Assembly (NCBI GenBank): GCA_963756545.1 | Contig: CAVWNY010000003.1 | Location: 682,001 to 746,000, forward strand | Origin: DATFDN01 sp963756545 | GTDB lineage: Bacteria > Pseudomonadota > Alphaproteobacteria > Acetobacterales > Acetobacteraceae | Direction: 5' to 3' | DNA: 64,000 nt | Shown: one piece after another, positions 16,681-26,884 of the stretch | Layout: every line of letters begins with the position of its first letter | Position numbering within the stretch: the first letter of the stretch is position 1 | Program-made: the position numbers and the translations under genes | The notes under the pieces: generated by a model | The model's input: the letters and a program-made list of their open reading frames with translations, nothing else | The model's database searches: none | What the model was told of the DNA's origin: nothing

Positions 16681-17661
16681 GTGTCTCAAGGAGCCAGTGC
16701 CACTCGGCCAACCCCCGCCCTGATCGTTGCCGGCCCCACGGCCAGCGGAAAATCGGCGTTGGCGGTGGCGCTCGCGCGACGGGTCGGCGGGTCGATCGTC
16801 AACGCGGATTCCATGCAGGTGTACCGGGAGCTTCGCATCCTGACCGCCCGCCCATCGGTGGAAGAAGAGTCGCTGGCGCCGCACCTTCTCTACGGCGTGC
16901 GGCCGGCCGCCGAGCCGTCCAGCGCCGCCTGGTGGCGCGACGCGGCGCTGGCCGCGATGGCCGAGTTGCGCGCGGCTGGGCGCGTGCCGATCCTGTGCGG
17001 GGGGACCGGGCTCTACATCGCCGCGCTGACGCGGGGGCTGGCCGACATCCCCGATCCGGGGCCGGCGGCCCGGGAGGAGGCGCGGGCGCTGCTCGCCGCG
17101 ATCGGGCCGTCGCGACTTCATGCCCGGCTGGCCGAGGCCGATCCCGTGACTGCCGACCGGCTGCACCCGTCCGATGGCCAGCGGATCGCGCGAGCGTGGG
17201 AGGTGTGGCGCGGTACCGGGCGGGGGTTGGCCGCGTGGCAGGCGGGCGCGCCCGCCCCCGTGGCGGGATGGGAGTTCGCCGCCATCGTGCTCGACCCGCC
17301 GCGGACCGAGTTGCGCGCAGCCATCGCCCGGCGATTCCAGCAGATGATCGCGGCGGGCGCTGTCGAGGAGGTTCGCTCGCTGTTGGCGCTGTCGCTCGAT
17401 CCGGCGCTGCCGGGGATGCGCGCGCATGGCGTTCCCGAGATCATGTCGTATCTGCGTGGCGAGCTGACCCTGGACGAGGCGGCGCGGCGAGCGGTGCTCG
17501 CCACCGGGCAGTACACCAAGCGCCAGGCGACGTGGCTCCGCGGACGCCCGCTCACTCCGGCGCGACCGGTGCATACGATCCATGCGCGATTCGACGATGC
17601 GGCGCAAGTTTCCGAAAGTCTTACCGCTGAAATAGGCGAGTTTCTTCGCCGCCCGGGTTGA
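16681..17661 (+). CDS. miaA: tRNA dimethylallyltransferase
   Basis: A 326-residue enzyme that prenylates A37 of tRNAs reading codons that begin with U. The P-loop is VAGPTASGKSALAVALARR near the N-terminus, followed by NADSMQVYRELRILTARP, HLLYGVRP, GGTGLYIAAL and the C-terminal GQYTKRQATWLR. GTG 16681 is preferred: GGAGGAGGG lies about 10 bases upstream and the family normally starts about 15 residues before the P-loop. The longer frame starting at 15868 is antisense to serB. Confidence 0.93.
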   Translation: MSQGASATRPTPALIVAGPTASGKSALAVALARRVGGSIVNADSMQVYRELRILTARPSVEEESLAPHLLYGVRPAAEPSSAAWWRDAALAAMAELRAAGRVPILCGGTGLYIAALTRGLADIPDPGPAAREEARALLAAIGPSRLHARLAEADPVTADRLHPSDGQRIARAWEVWRGTGRGLAAWQAGAPAPVAGWEFAAIVLDPPRTELRAAIARRFQQMIAAGAVEEVRSLLALSLDPALPGMRAHGVPEIMSYLRGELTLDEAARRAVLATGQYTKRQATWLRGRPLTPARPVHTIHARFDDAAQVSESLTAEIGEFLRRPG

Positions 17662-17686
17662 CGCAATGCAGCATTGGGCCTAGCCT
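17658..17686 (+). promoter_or_regulatory. Probable ilvB promoter with an internal palindrome
   Basis: TTGACG at 17658-17663, a 17-base spacer and TAGCCT at 17681-17686. The spacer starts with the palindrome CAATGCAGCATTG (17664-17676; 6-base arms around one base). A repressor bound there would block the promoter. The -10 match is modest. Confidence 0.45.
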
Positions 17687-17736
17687 GCGGAAGTTACGTT
17701 GGCGGCCCATATCTGGACCGAACGAGGGAGCCGATC

Positions 17737-19527
<1,791 letters not shown>

Positions 19528-19836
19528 GGCGCGAACCCCTCCCCAAGAGGAGTGAAAAAAGAGAGCACCGCCCTTTCTGCTCCCCTTCCCCGTCCGAACA
19601 GGGCAATCGCAGATGGCTTTTCGAGCTTGCCGAAGCCTGAGTTGTCCGAGCCAATCCACTTTCGTCATGCCCGGCGAAGGCCGGGCACCCACGTCTTTGC
19701 TCGCGGCCACGAACGACGTGGGTGGCCGGGCCAAGCCCGGCCATGACGGTGTTTTTTGGTCAAATGCGTTCCCCCACCCCTTTCGGGAGGGGGGCGGGGG
19801 GAGGGGTTCGCGCATGTCGCTTCGTGGCCGAACCTG
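19528..19836. other. ilvB-ilvN spacer with repeat elements
   Basis: About 310 bases between two genes that are usually nearly adjacent. It holds the palindromic element at 19664-19747 and a C/G-rich hairpin-prone stretch near 19770-19806 (CCCCCACCCC facing GGGGGG and GGGGAGGGG). No gene or clear promoter is seen. The repeats look like insertions that pushed ilvB and ilvN apart. Confidence 0.6.
19664..19747. repeat. REP-like palindromic element
   Basis: An 84-base inverted structure: GTCATGCCCGG at its left end is mirrored by CCGGCCATGAC at its right end, with nested arms GGCCGGGCACCCACGTC and GACGTGGGTGGCCGGGCC. Similar GTCATGCCCGG...CCGGGCATGAC palindromes are scattered through many alphaproteobacterial genomes. 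It lies between ilvB and ilvN. Confidence 0.75.
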
Positions 19837-20352
19837 ATGGCCCCTGGCAACAACCTGCTGCGAACCGCCACGATCTCCATTCTCGTCGAGAACGAATCCG
19901 GCGTGCTCGCCCGCGTCATCGGCCTGTTCTCCGGACGCGGCTACAACATCGACAGCCTGACCGTCGCGCCCGTCGATGACGCGCGCGGACGCTCGCGCAT
20001 CAACGTCGTCACCTCGGGTACCGAGATGGTGATTGAGCAGATCAAGGCGCAGCTTGACCGGCTGGTTCCGGTGCATCGCGTCGCCGACCTGACCCGCGAA
20101 GGCCCCTACATCGCGCGCGAGATGGCGCTGATAAAGGTGGTGTGCTCCGGCGAGCAGCGGGCGGAGGCGCTGCGGCTGTCCGAAGCCTTCCGCGCCCGGG
20201 TCGTGGATGCGACTACCGAGAGCTTCGTTTTCGAGATGACCGGGGCGACCGAAAAGCTCGACGCCTTCGTGGACCTCATGCGCCCCCTCGGGCTGGCGGA
20301 GGTGTCGCGCACCGGCGTTGCTGCTATAGCGCGGGGGGCGCGGACCATCTGA
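19837..20352 (+). CDS. ilvN: Acetolactate synthase small (regulatory) subunit
   Basis: A 171-residue regulatory subunit that gives the synthase full activity and valine feedback. The ACT domain spans about residues 8-80 (TISILVENESGVLARVIGLFSGRGYNI in two runs, ending at the DSLTVAP strand). A C-terminal domain follows with FVFEMTGATEKLDAFVDLM. ATG 19837 is chosen because the conserved sequence begins right after it; no good ribosome binding site is visible. It is 19 bases upstream of ilvC. Confidence 0.94.
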   Translation: MAPGNNLLRTATISILVENESGVLARVIGLFSGRGYNIDSLTVAPVDDARGRSRINVVTSGTEMVIEQIKAQLDRLVPVHRVADLTREGPYIAREMALIKVVCSGEQRAEALRLSEAFRARVVDATTESFVFEMTGATEKLDAFVDLMRPLGLAEVSRTGVAAIARGARTI

Positions 20353-20371
20353 CGAACGGAAGGAACTTGTG

Positions 20372-21391
20372 ATGCGCGTCTATTACGATCGTGACGCCGA
20401 CGTGAACCTGATCAAGGGCATGCGCGTCGCGATCATCGGCTATGGCAGCCAGGGCCACGCCCACGCCAACAACCTCAAGGACAGCGGCGTGAAGGAACTG
20501 GCCGTCGGCCTGCGGCCCGGCTCGGCTGGCGTCGCCAAGGCCGAGACCGCCGGCCTCAAGGTGATGGACCCGGCCGAGTGCGCCAAGTGGGCCGACGTCG
20601 TGATGGTGCTGACGCCCGACGAGGGGCAGGGCGATCTGTATCGCGAGAAGCTGCACGCGAACATGAAGCCGGGCGCGGCGCTGGCGTTCGCGCATGGGCT
20701 GAACGTGCATTTCAACTTGCTCGACCCGCGTCCCGATATCGACGTGTTCATGATCGCGCCCAAGGGCCCCGGCCACACCGTCCGCAGCGAGTACCAGCGC
20801 GGCGGCGGCGTGCCCTGTCTGGTCGCGGTGGCGCAGAACCCGTCCGGCAACGCGCTGGAGATCGCGCTATCCTACGCCTCGGCGATCGGCGGCGGGCGGG
20901 CCGGCATCATCGAGACGACTTTCAAGGAGGAGTGCGAGACCGATTTGTTCGGCGAACAGGTGGTGCTCTGCGGCGGGCTGGTCGAGCTTATCAAGGGCGG
21001 CTACGAGACGCTGGTGGAGGCCGGGTACGCGCCCGAGATGGCGTATTTCGAGTGCCTGCATGAGGTGAAGCTGATCGTGGACCTGATCTACGAGGGCGGC
21101 ATCGCCAACATGAATTACTCGATCAGCAACACCGCCGAATACGGTGAGTACGTCTCCGGCCCGCGTATCATCAACGCGGAGACGAAGGCCGAGATGAAGC
21201 GCGTGCTCGCCGACATCCAGTCGGGACGCTTCGCGCGCGACTGGATGCTGGAGAACAAGGTCAATCAATCGAGCTTCAAGGCGACGCGCCGGCGCATGAA
21301 CGAGCATCCGATCGAGAAGATCGGCGAGAAGTTGCGGGCGATGATGCCGTGGATCTCCAAGAACGCGCTGGTGGACAAGAGCCGGAACTGA
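20372..21391 (+). CDS. ilvC: Ketol-acid reductoisomerase (class I)
   Basis: A 339-residue NADP-dependent enzyme, the second step of valine and isoleucine synthesis. The Rossmann motif is VAIIGYGSQGHAHANNLKDSG. Metal ligands and active-site residues are in TTFKEECETDLFGEQ and in YFECLHEVKLIVDLIYEGG. The length is that of class I enzymes. ATG 20372 has AAGGAA upstream; a GTG 3 bases earlier is also in frame. It is the third gene of the ilvB-ilvN-ilvC run. Confidence 0.97.
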   Translation: MRVYYDRDADVNLIKGMRVAIIGYGSQGHAHANNLKDSGVKELAVGLRPGSAGVAKAETAGLKVMDPAECAKWADVVMVLTPDEGQGDLYREKLHANMKPGAALAFAHGLNVHFNLLDPRPDIDVFMIAPKGPGHTVRSEYQRGGGVPCLVAVAQNPSGNALEIALSYASAIGGGRAGIIETTFKEECETDLFGEQVVLCGGLVELIKGGYETLVEAGYAPEMAYFECLHEVKLIVDLIYEGGIANMNYSISNTAEYGEYVSGPRIINAETKAEMKRVLADIQSGRFARDWMLENKVNQSSFKATRRRMNEHPIEKIGEKLRAMMPWISKNALVDKSRN

Positions 21392-21396
21392 GGAGG

Positions 21397-21516
21397 CCCT
21401 CACCCGCCTTCGCTGCGCTCGGCACCCTTTCCCGGAGGCGGGAAGAGGGGAAGATGAGGACACCTCTCCCGCTCTGGCGGGAGAGGTCGCCCGCGCGTCA
21501 GCGCGGCGGGTGAGGG
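21397..21516. repeat. Composite inverted repeat after ilvC
   Basis: CCCTCACCCGC at 21397-21407 is mirrored by GCGGGTGAGGG at 21506-21516. Inside is a perfect 11-base hairpin, ACCTCTCCCGC (21462-21472) with GCGGGAGAGGT (21477-21487). Elements of this look are frequent intergenic repeats in alphaproteobacteria. It fills the space between ilvC and the convergent NIPSNAP gene and may end transcription from both sides. Confidence 0.7.
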
Positions 21517-21521
21517 TTCTT

Positions 21522-21848
21522 CTACCGCACCGAAGAAAACGGCGTCGGCTGCAGGATCTCGTTCGTCACCTGCGCCACGATCGCACCATTCGCCTCGGTC
21601 TGCGCGCGCGCCGACAGCCATTCGGGGTCGGCGCCGAACGCGTTCCACTTCTTCTCGCGCTCCGCGAGCGACTCCCACGCTAGCATATAAGTCAGCCGCT
21701 GGTTCGACGCGCCGACCAGCGTGGTCCAGAAGCCGGCCTGTTTGATGCCGTGCTTCTCCCACAGCTTCAGCGTGATCGTGTCGAACCGCTTCAGCAAATC
21801 CGGCAGCTTTCCGGGCACGCACTCATAAATTCGCAATTCGTGGATCAT
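21522..21848 (-). CDS. NIPSNAP-family protein
   Basis: A 108-residue protein with the ferredoxin-like alpha-beta barrel of the NIPSNAP family: MIHELRIYECVPGKLPDLL at the start, HGIKQAGFWTTLVG, and YMLAWESLAEREKKWNAF as the family core. The molecular function of bacterial NIPSNAP proteins is not known. It is 28 bases downstream of an SDR gene and likely co-transcribed with it. Confidence 0.85.
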   Translation of the reverse strand: MIHELRIYECVPGKLPDLLKRFDTITLKLWEKHGIKQAGFWTTLVGASNQRLTYMLAWESLAEREKKWNAFGADPEWLSARAQTEANGAIVAQVTNEILQPTPFSSVR

Positions 21849-21876
21849 CGCAATTCTCCCTTTTTCGCGCCTCAGG

Positions 21877-22569
21877 CTAGAACCGTTCGACCCAGGGCCG
21901 CAACTCGACCTCCCAGCTCCACGCGCTGCGCCTCTGGTTCAGCACATTCCAGTAGGTCTCGGCGATGGCGTCCGGATCGAGCATGGAATCGGGCGCCTCC
22001 GCCGGCTCCGTGCGGCCCGGATTGCGAATCACGCCGTCGATGACGAAGTGGGCGACGTGGACGCCCTTGGGCTGCAACTCGCGCGCCATGCTCTGCGCCA
22101 GTCCGCGCAGCGCGAACTTGCCCATCGCGAACGCCGCGGATTGCGGATAGCCCTTCACCGAGGCTGAGGCGCCGGTAAGCAGGATCGCGCCGCGCCCGGC
22201 CGGCACCATCAGCCGCGCCGCCTGCTGGGCCACCAGAAAGCCGCCGAACGCCGAGACGGCAAGCGCCCGCGCCACCTCCGCGGGGATGAGATCGACCAGC
22301 GGCCCGCGGGCACGCGCGCTCGCGTTGTAGATCACCACGTCGGGCGCGCCGAGCGAGGCGACGACGGCATCGAACAGGCCGGCCACCTCCTCCGGCTCGG
22401 CCGCCTCGCAGGCGAACGAGACCGCGCCCGTCTCGGCGCAGAGCGAGGTGAGCCTGTCGGGCTCGCGGGCGGCGAGCGCCACCTGGAGGTTGTTGCGCGA
22501 CAGCAGCCGCGCGAGCGAGGCCGACAGCCCGCTGCCGGCGCCGACGATCAGGGCGAGGCGGTGATCCAT
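21877..22569 (-). CDS. Short-chain dehydrogenase/reductase-like protein with altered motifs
   Basis: A 230-residue SDR-fold protein. The cofactor turn is VGAGSGLSASLARLL, with the last glycine of the usual GxxxGxG replaced by serine. The NAG-type strand is YNASARARG. The catalytic serine is in LLTGAS (about 135), but the YxxxK position reads FAMGK, phenylalanine 147 with lysine 151. Loss of the catalytic tyrosine would impair normal SDR chemistry. ATG 22569 has AAGGAG upstream; the 26 extra residues of a longer frame are not family-like. It is followed by the NIPSNAP gene. Confidence 0.8.
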   Translation of the reverse strand: MDHRLALIVGAGSGLSASLARLLSRNNLQVALAAREPDRLTSLCAETGAVSFACEAAEPEEVAGLFDAVVASLGAPDVVIYNASARARGPLVDLIPAEVARALAVSAFGGFLVAQQAARLMVPAGRGAILLTGASASVKGYPQSAAFAMGKFALRGLAQSMARELQPKGVHVAHFVIDGVIRNPGRTEPAEAPDSMLDPDAIAETYWNVLNQRRSAWSWEVELRPWVERF

Positions 22570-22664
22570 CGAGCACGCTCCTTCAAGGAAGCGACCATGA
22601 AAGCACGCCTGGACGCCAGCCAGAAGCCACGCGACAGTGCGTCCCAATGAATTGGAGGTCGTCC

Positions 22665-24305
22665 ATGCAGGGCCTGATGCAGTCGCACCCGCTGCTCATC
22701 TCCTCGGTGTTGACCCACGCCGCGCGCCACCACGGCGCGACCGAGATCGTCGCGCGGACCAGCGACGGGGCCATCCATCGCACCACCTGGGCGGGGATCG
22801 AGCGGCAGGCGCGCCGGCTCGTGCGCGCGTTGCAAACGCTGGGGGTGGAGGCGGGCGAGCGTGTGGCGACGCTGGGGTGGAACGATCACCGGCACTTGCA
22901 GATCTATTACGCCGTGCCGGGAATGGGCGCGGTTTGCCACACCGTCAACCCGCGTCTGTCCGACGACGACATCGCTTACATCATCAACGATGCGCAGGAC
23001 CGCCTGGTTTTCGCTGATCCGACCATCGTGCCGCTGGTAGAGCGGATCGCCGCGCGCATCGCGGGGACGGTGGAGGCGGTGGTGGTGATGGCCCCGCCTG
23101 ACCAGATGCCGGCGATCTCGCTGCCGCCAGGGATACGGCTGCTGTGTCACGACGCGCTGCTGGCGGAGGCGGCGGAGGACTACCCCTGGCCCGGTTTCGA
23201 CGAGAACACCGCGTCCGCGCTCTGCTACACCTCCGGCACCACGGGGCGGCCCAAGGGCGTGCTCTACAGTCACCGCTCCACCTTGCTGCACGGTTACGCC
23301 ATCAACATGGCCGACGTGCTGGCGCTGCGCGCGGTCGATCGCGTGCTGCCGGTCGTGCCGATGTTTCATGTCAACGCCTGGGGGATTCCCTACGCCGCCG
23401 CGATGGCGGGGGCGGCGCTGGTGATGCCGGGGCGGCACCTCGACGGCGCGAGCCTGGCGACGCTGATGAACGAGGAGCGGGTCAGCATGTCGGCCGGCGT
23501 TCCGACGGTCTGGCTCGGGCTGCTGCACCATCTGCGCGCCTCGGGCGAGCGGCTGGCGACGGTGCGGCGCATCATGACCGGCGGCTCGGCCTGTCCGCCC
23601 CTGCTGATCGAGGCGTTCGGCCGGGAATACGGGATAGCGGTGGAGCACGGTTGGGGGATGACGGAGCTGAGCCCCGTCGGCACCTACAACAAGCCGAAGC
23701 CCGCCCATGCGGGGCTGGACGAGGCGGGGCGGCTGCGCCTCGGCCTCAAACAAGGCCGCGCGTTCTTCGGCATCGACCTCAAGATCGAGAACGACGCGGG
23801 CGAGGAACTGCCCTGGGACGGCGCGGCGTTCGGCGATTTGAAGGTGCGCGGGCCGTGGGTGTGCAGCGCCTATTACGGCGGCGCGCCGGGCGACGCGCTG
23901 GATGCCGAGGGGTGGTTCGCGACCGGCGACGTGGCCACGATCGATCCGGAGGGGGTCATGGAGATCACCGACCGGTCGAAGGACGTCATCAAGTCGGGCG
24001 GGGAGTGGATCAGCTCGATCGCGCTGGAGAACATCGCCGTCTCGCACCCCGACGTCGCCGAGGCGGCGGTGGTCGCCGCGCTGCATCCGAAATGGGACGA
24101 GCGCCCGGTTCTGGTCGTGGTGCCGCGTCCCGGTGCGGTGATCGACCCGGACGCGGTGCTGGCGCTGTACGAGGGCAAGGTTCCGAAATGGTGGCTGCCC
24201 GACGCGATCGTGGTGCAGGACGAATTGCCGCATACGGCAACGGGAAAGGTCCAGAAGCTCGTCTTGCGCGCTCGCTATCGCGACCATCTGAGCGGCGGGG
24301 ACTGA
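22665..24305 (+). CDS. Acyl-CoA ligase (AMP-forming)
   Basis: A 546-residue adenylate-forming enzyme that activates a carboxylic acid, probably a medium or long fatty acid, to its CoA thioester. The AMP-binding P-loop-like motif is CYTSGTTGRPKGVLYSHRS. It is followed by PMFHVNAWGIPY, GWGMTELSPVG and the hinge region WFATGDVATIDPEGVMEITDR, with the C-terminal lysine in ATGKVQK. ATG 22665 has GGAGG upstream; an in-frame ATG at 22647 does not. It converges with an outer-membrane FadL-like gene, which fits fatty acid uptake. Confidence 0.9.
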   Translation: MQGLMQSHPLLISSVLTHAARHHGATEIVARTSDGAIHRTTWAGIERQARRLVRALQTLGVEAGERVATLGWNDHRHLQIYYAVPGMGAVCHTVNPRLSDDDIAYIINDAQDRLVFADPTIVPLVERIAARIAGTVEAVVVMAPPDQMPAISLPPGIRLLCHDALLAEAAEDYPWPGFDENTASALCYTSGTTGRPKGVLYSHRSTLLHGYAINMADVLALRAVDRVLPVVPMFHVNAWGIPYAAAMAGAALVMPGRHLDGASLATLMNEERVSMSAGVPTVWLGLLHHLRASGERLATVRRIMTGGSACPPLLIEAFGREYGIAVEHGWGMTELSPVGTYNKPKPAHAGLDEAGRLRLGLKQGRAFFGIDLKIENDAGEELPWDGAAFGDLKVRGPWVCSAYYGGAPGDALDAEGWFATGDVATIDPEGVMEITDRSKDVIKSGGEWISSIALENIAVSHPDVAEAAVVAALHPKWDERPVLVVVPRPGAVIDPDAVLALYEGKVPKWWLPDAIVVQDELPHTATGKVQKLVLRARYRDHLSGGD

Positions 24306-24311
24306 CGGAAA

Positions 24312-25634
24312 TCAGAACGTTACCTTGGCGCCGATGCTGACCACGTCAGCGTGGGTCGCGTACGCCCCGACGAGCCGTCCGGCCGTCGGGGCGTTGGAGA
24401 AGTTGACCCCGCTGTCGCCGACACCCCACTCGTGCAGATAGGCAAGCTGAAGGCTCGCATTGGGCAGCACGGCGTAGGTCAGGCCGATTCCCAGCGGAAC
24501 ATCGGCGCGGGTGGGAATGCGGGGGGAGCGGGTCGTGTCATTGACCGGGCTCTGGTCGTAGCCGATGCCCGTCTGCAACATCAGCCGCGGTGCCCAGCGC
24601 GGGCGGTAGTTGGCGCCCAGCGATCCGAACCAGGTGCTCCGGAAGCGGACCGCGAGGCCCTCGGTCTGGCCGTTCGCGCCGATCACGTTCAACTGCTGCA
24701 ACAAGGACCAGTGGGTCCACTGCGCGGTCGCCATCAGCGACCATTCAGCGGTAAGATCGGCGTAGGTGCTGAGCGTCAGCACGTCCGGCAGCGTAGTTTT
24801 GGCGGTGGCACTGGTGTTGCCGGCGGCGAGCATGGCGGCGGTCGCCGGACTGAGGCGTGCAAGCAGCGGCGGGATGAAGATCGACTGCGCGCCGCTCACC
24901 TGCTCGTTGATGCGCGACCGATAGTCGACGCCGAACCGGACATGCCGGTTGACTTCGACGAGCACGCCGAGATGATAGCCGAGCGCCCAGTCGCTGCCGT
25001 GGATGTCGATCGCCGGGTCGCCTGTGAGCGTGGCGACCGGGCCGATATTGATCGCGTTGGTCAACCGGGCCTGGAGCGCATCGAAGATCGGGCCGGCGCC
25101 CAGCGAGAGATGCCGGTTCACGCGATACGCGGCCGCCAATCCGAGCTCGATGTCCGACACCGACGAAACGCTCGCCTGGTAACGTCCGACGAAATCGGCG
25201 GGGTAGAGGCTGCGCAGCCCGAACGGCGCCTCGACCGCCAGGCCGAATTTCAGCGACGGGGTGTAGCTCCAGACACCTTCCACGCTGGGCGTGAGACCGA
25301 AACCGGCGACGTTGCCGCCCTGCGATCCGGCAACCGGCACCGGGCCGAGCAGATTTTGGCCGCTGAACCGCGCGCTTGGGAATATGGCGTTCAAGCCGAG
25401 GTCGATCTCGTTGCGGTCGAGCAGGGTCATGCCAGCGGGGTTGGTCCAGGCGGTGCCGGCGTCATATCCCTTGGCCGCCATCCCGGCGAATGCGTTGGCC
25501 GACCAGTCCGGACTTCCGGTGCGGAGCTGGAAACCCGTGGCGTGGGCGGTGGCGGGGATTAGGGAAAGAAGCCCGGCGCCCAGCAGCATGGCTGTGCCAC
25601 AAAACGGGCGCGGCAACCCCATGATCGGCGGCAT
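24312..25634 (-). CDS. FadL/OmpP1-type outer membrane transporter
   Basis: A 440-residue outer-membrane barrel for hydrophobic compounds. It begins with a signal peptide ending near ATAHA, followed by TGFQLRTGSPDWSANAFAG, like the plug start of FadL. The family signature AWTNPAGMTLLDRNEIDLG comes next, then repeated amphipathic strands and a terminal aromatic, VTF. ATG 25634 has GGGAGGGG upstream; a longer frame adds 50 arginine-rich residues before the signal peptide and is rejected. It likely imports fatty acids for the ligase encoded opposite. Confidence 0.88.
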   Translation of the reverse strand: MPPIMGLPRPFCGTAMLLGAGLLSLIPATAHATGFQLRTGSPDWSANAFAGMAAKGYDAGTAWTNPAGMTLLDRNEIDLGLNAIFPSARFSGQNLLGPVPVAGSQGGNVAGFGLTPSVEGVWSYTPSLKFGLAVEAPFGLRSLYPADFVGRYQASVSSVSDIELGLAAAYRVNRHLSLGAGPIFDALQARLTNAINIGPVATLTGDPAIDIHGSDWALGYHLGVLVEVNRHVRFGVDYRSRINEQVSGAQSIFIPPLLARLSPATAAMLAAGNTSATAKTTLPDVLTLSTYADLTAEWSLMATAQWTHWSLLQQLNVIGANGQTEGLAVRFRSTWFGSLGANYRPRWAPRLMLQTGIGYDQSPVNDTTRSPRIPTRADVPLGIGLTYAVLPNASLQLAYLHEWGVGDSGVNFSNAPTAGRLVGAYATHADVVSIGAKVTF

Positions 25635-25902
25635 TTGCCCCTCCCACAACTCTCGCCGCGATCGGTATGGTCGCGCGACTGCCTCTGCGGGCACGGAAAG
25701 ATTGAGGCAGGCACTTCGGGAATGCCAGCGGGAAAAAGATGCGCAACAGTTTCGTGAGTGTTGCCGGCAGGGGCCGACGCACATAGGCTCAAAAAAAGTT
25801 ACGCAGCCAGCCGGGCCAGGGGACGGCGGGCGGACCGCGACCGGCGGGGCGGTGACGAATGCGGCGGCGGGCGATAGGTCGGGCAGACGGCCAGCCGTTC
25901 GC

Positions 25903-26793
25903 TCAGCTCCATCGCGCGCTTCGTGCGATCAACGCGAGGCCGCACGCGGCGGCCTCGCCGTTCAGGCGTTCGGCCATGCCGCCCGTCGCCTCGATAGCGC
26001 GGGCATAGAGCGCGGTCAGCTCGGGCGCGCCGACCAACTGCACAACCGTCTCGCGCGGCACCTCCGCGAGCGCGGCACGCACCTCATGGCCGATCAGCAC
26101 GCCTGACAGGAACGAGGCGCCGGCCGCGTCCGATAGCCGCCCGGTCAGCGCGAGCGCGCGCACGCCGAACAGATGGTGCAGCAGCCCGCCGCCCTGGCCC
26201 GACCGCGCGACGCCGGCATGGAATGCGGCCCCGTCGGTGGCCGGGCCGTCGCGCATGGTGCGGACCAGGATGGTGTGGCCGCGCAGCGCCGCAAACGCCT
26301 CGCCGGTCAGGTGCGTCGTGAACCCGGCGACCTGCCCCGCCTCGATGCGCGCCCATTTGGAATGACCGCCCGGGAGACAGGCGAGGCCCGCGCCGCCGAT
26401 CCGGTCGAGCACCCCGGCGATCTGCGCCTCCTCCCCGCGCATCACCTCGGGGATGCCGGCTGGATCGGTGCAGGAGAGGCCCGGAACGAGCCGCACTTCC
26501 GCCCAGTCGAACGGAATTGCGACCAGCGCCGCGGCGATCTCGGCGGAGCCGGCCGGGCAGGGGAGGTAGGGCGCTTCGACCCAGCCCTGCCGGCTGCCGA
26601 TCATGCCGGACAGCAGCACATGACGTTCTCCGGCGGCGAGCCAGGGGCCGATCTCCTCGCGCAGCGTGTCGGCGAAGCGGCCGTCCTGCACCTTCAGGAT
26701 CCCGCGGGGGGCCGCGCGGCGCTCGCGGATGGTCCCATCCTCGGCGAGGCGGAAGGCACGAAAGCTGGTGGTGCCCCAATCAATGCCGATCAT
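25903..26793 (-). CDS. dgoK: 2-dehydro-3-deoxygalactonokinase
   Basis: A 296-residue sugar kinase that phosphorylates 2-keto-3-deoxygalactonate in the De Ley-Doudoroff galactonate pathway. It has the N-terminal phosphate motif MIGIDWGTTSFRAFRL, then LSGMIGSRQGWVEAPY, LPGGHSKWARI and FTTHLTGEAFAALRGH, all usual for DgoK. ATG 26793 is preceded by AGGAG. The aldolase partner is not in the window. The acid-sugar-dehydratase-like enzyme at 14.6 kb might feed the same pathway, but it is 10 kb away. Confidence 0.9.
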   Translation of the reverse strand: MIGIDWGTTSFRAFRLAEDGTIRERRAAPRGILKVQDGRFADTLREEIGPWLAAGERHVLLSGMIGSRQGWVEAPYLPCPAGSAEIAAALVAIPFDWAEVRLVPGLSCTDPAGIPEVMRGEEAQIAGVLDRIGGAGLACLPGGHSKWARIEAGQVAGFTTHLTGEAFAALRGHTILVRTMRDGPATDGAAFHAGVARSGQGGGLLHHLFGVRALALTGRLSDAAGASFLSGVLIGHEVRAALAEVPRETVVQLVGAPELTALYARAIEATGGMAERLNGEAAACGLALIARSARWS

Positions 26794-26884
26794 GCGAGGC
26801 TCCTGCGGTGGGCGCACGAGTTCAGCCACGCGCTGGCCGACCGCGCAAGCCCGGTTGCACGCGCGTTCGCGGGAGAAGCGGTCA

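Noticed and set aside
14602..17607. A minus-strand reading frame of about 1000 codons
   Set aside because: It runs antisense to the enolase-superfamily gene and miaA and through serB in another frame. It is arginine- and proline-rich as expected of shadow frames in high-GC DNA and shows no domain.
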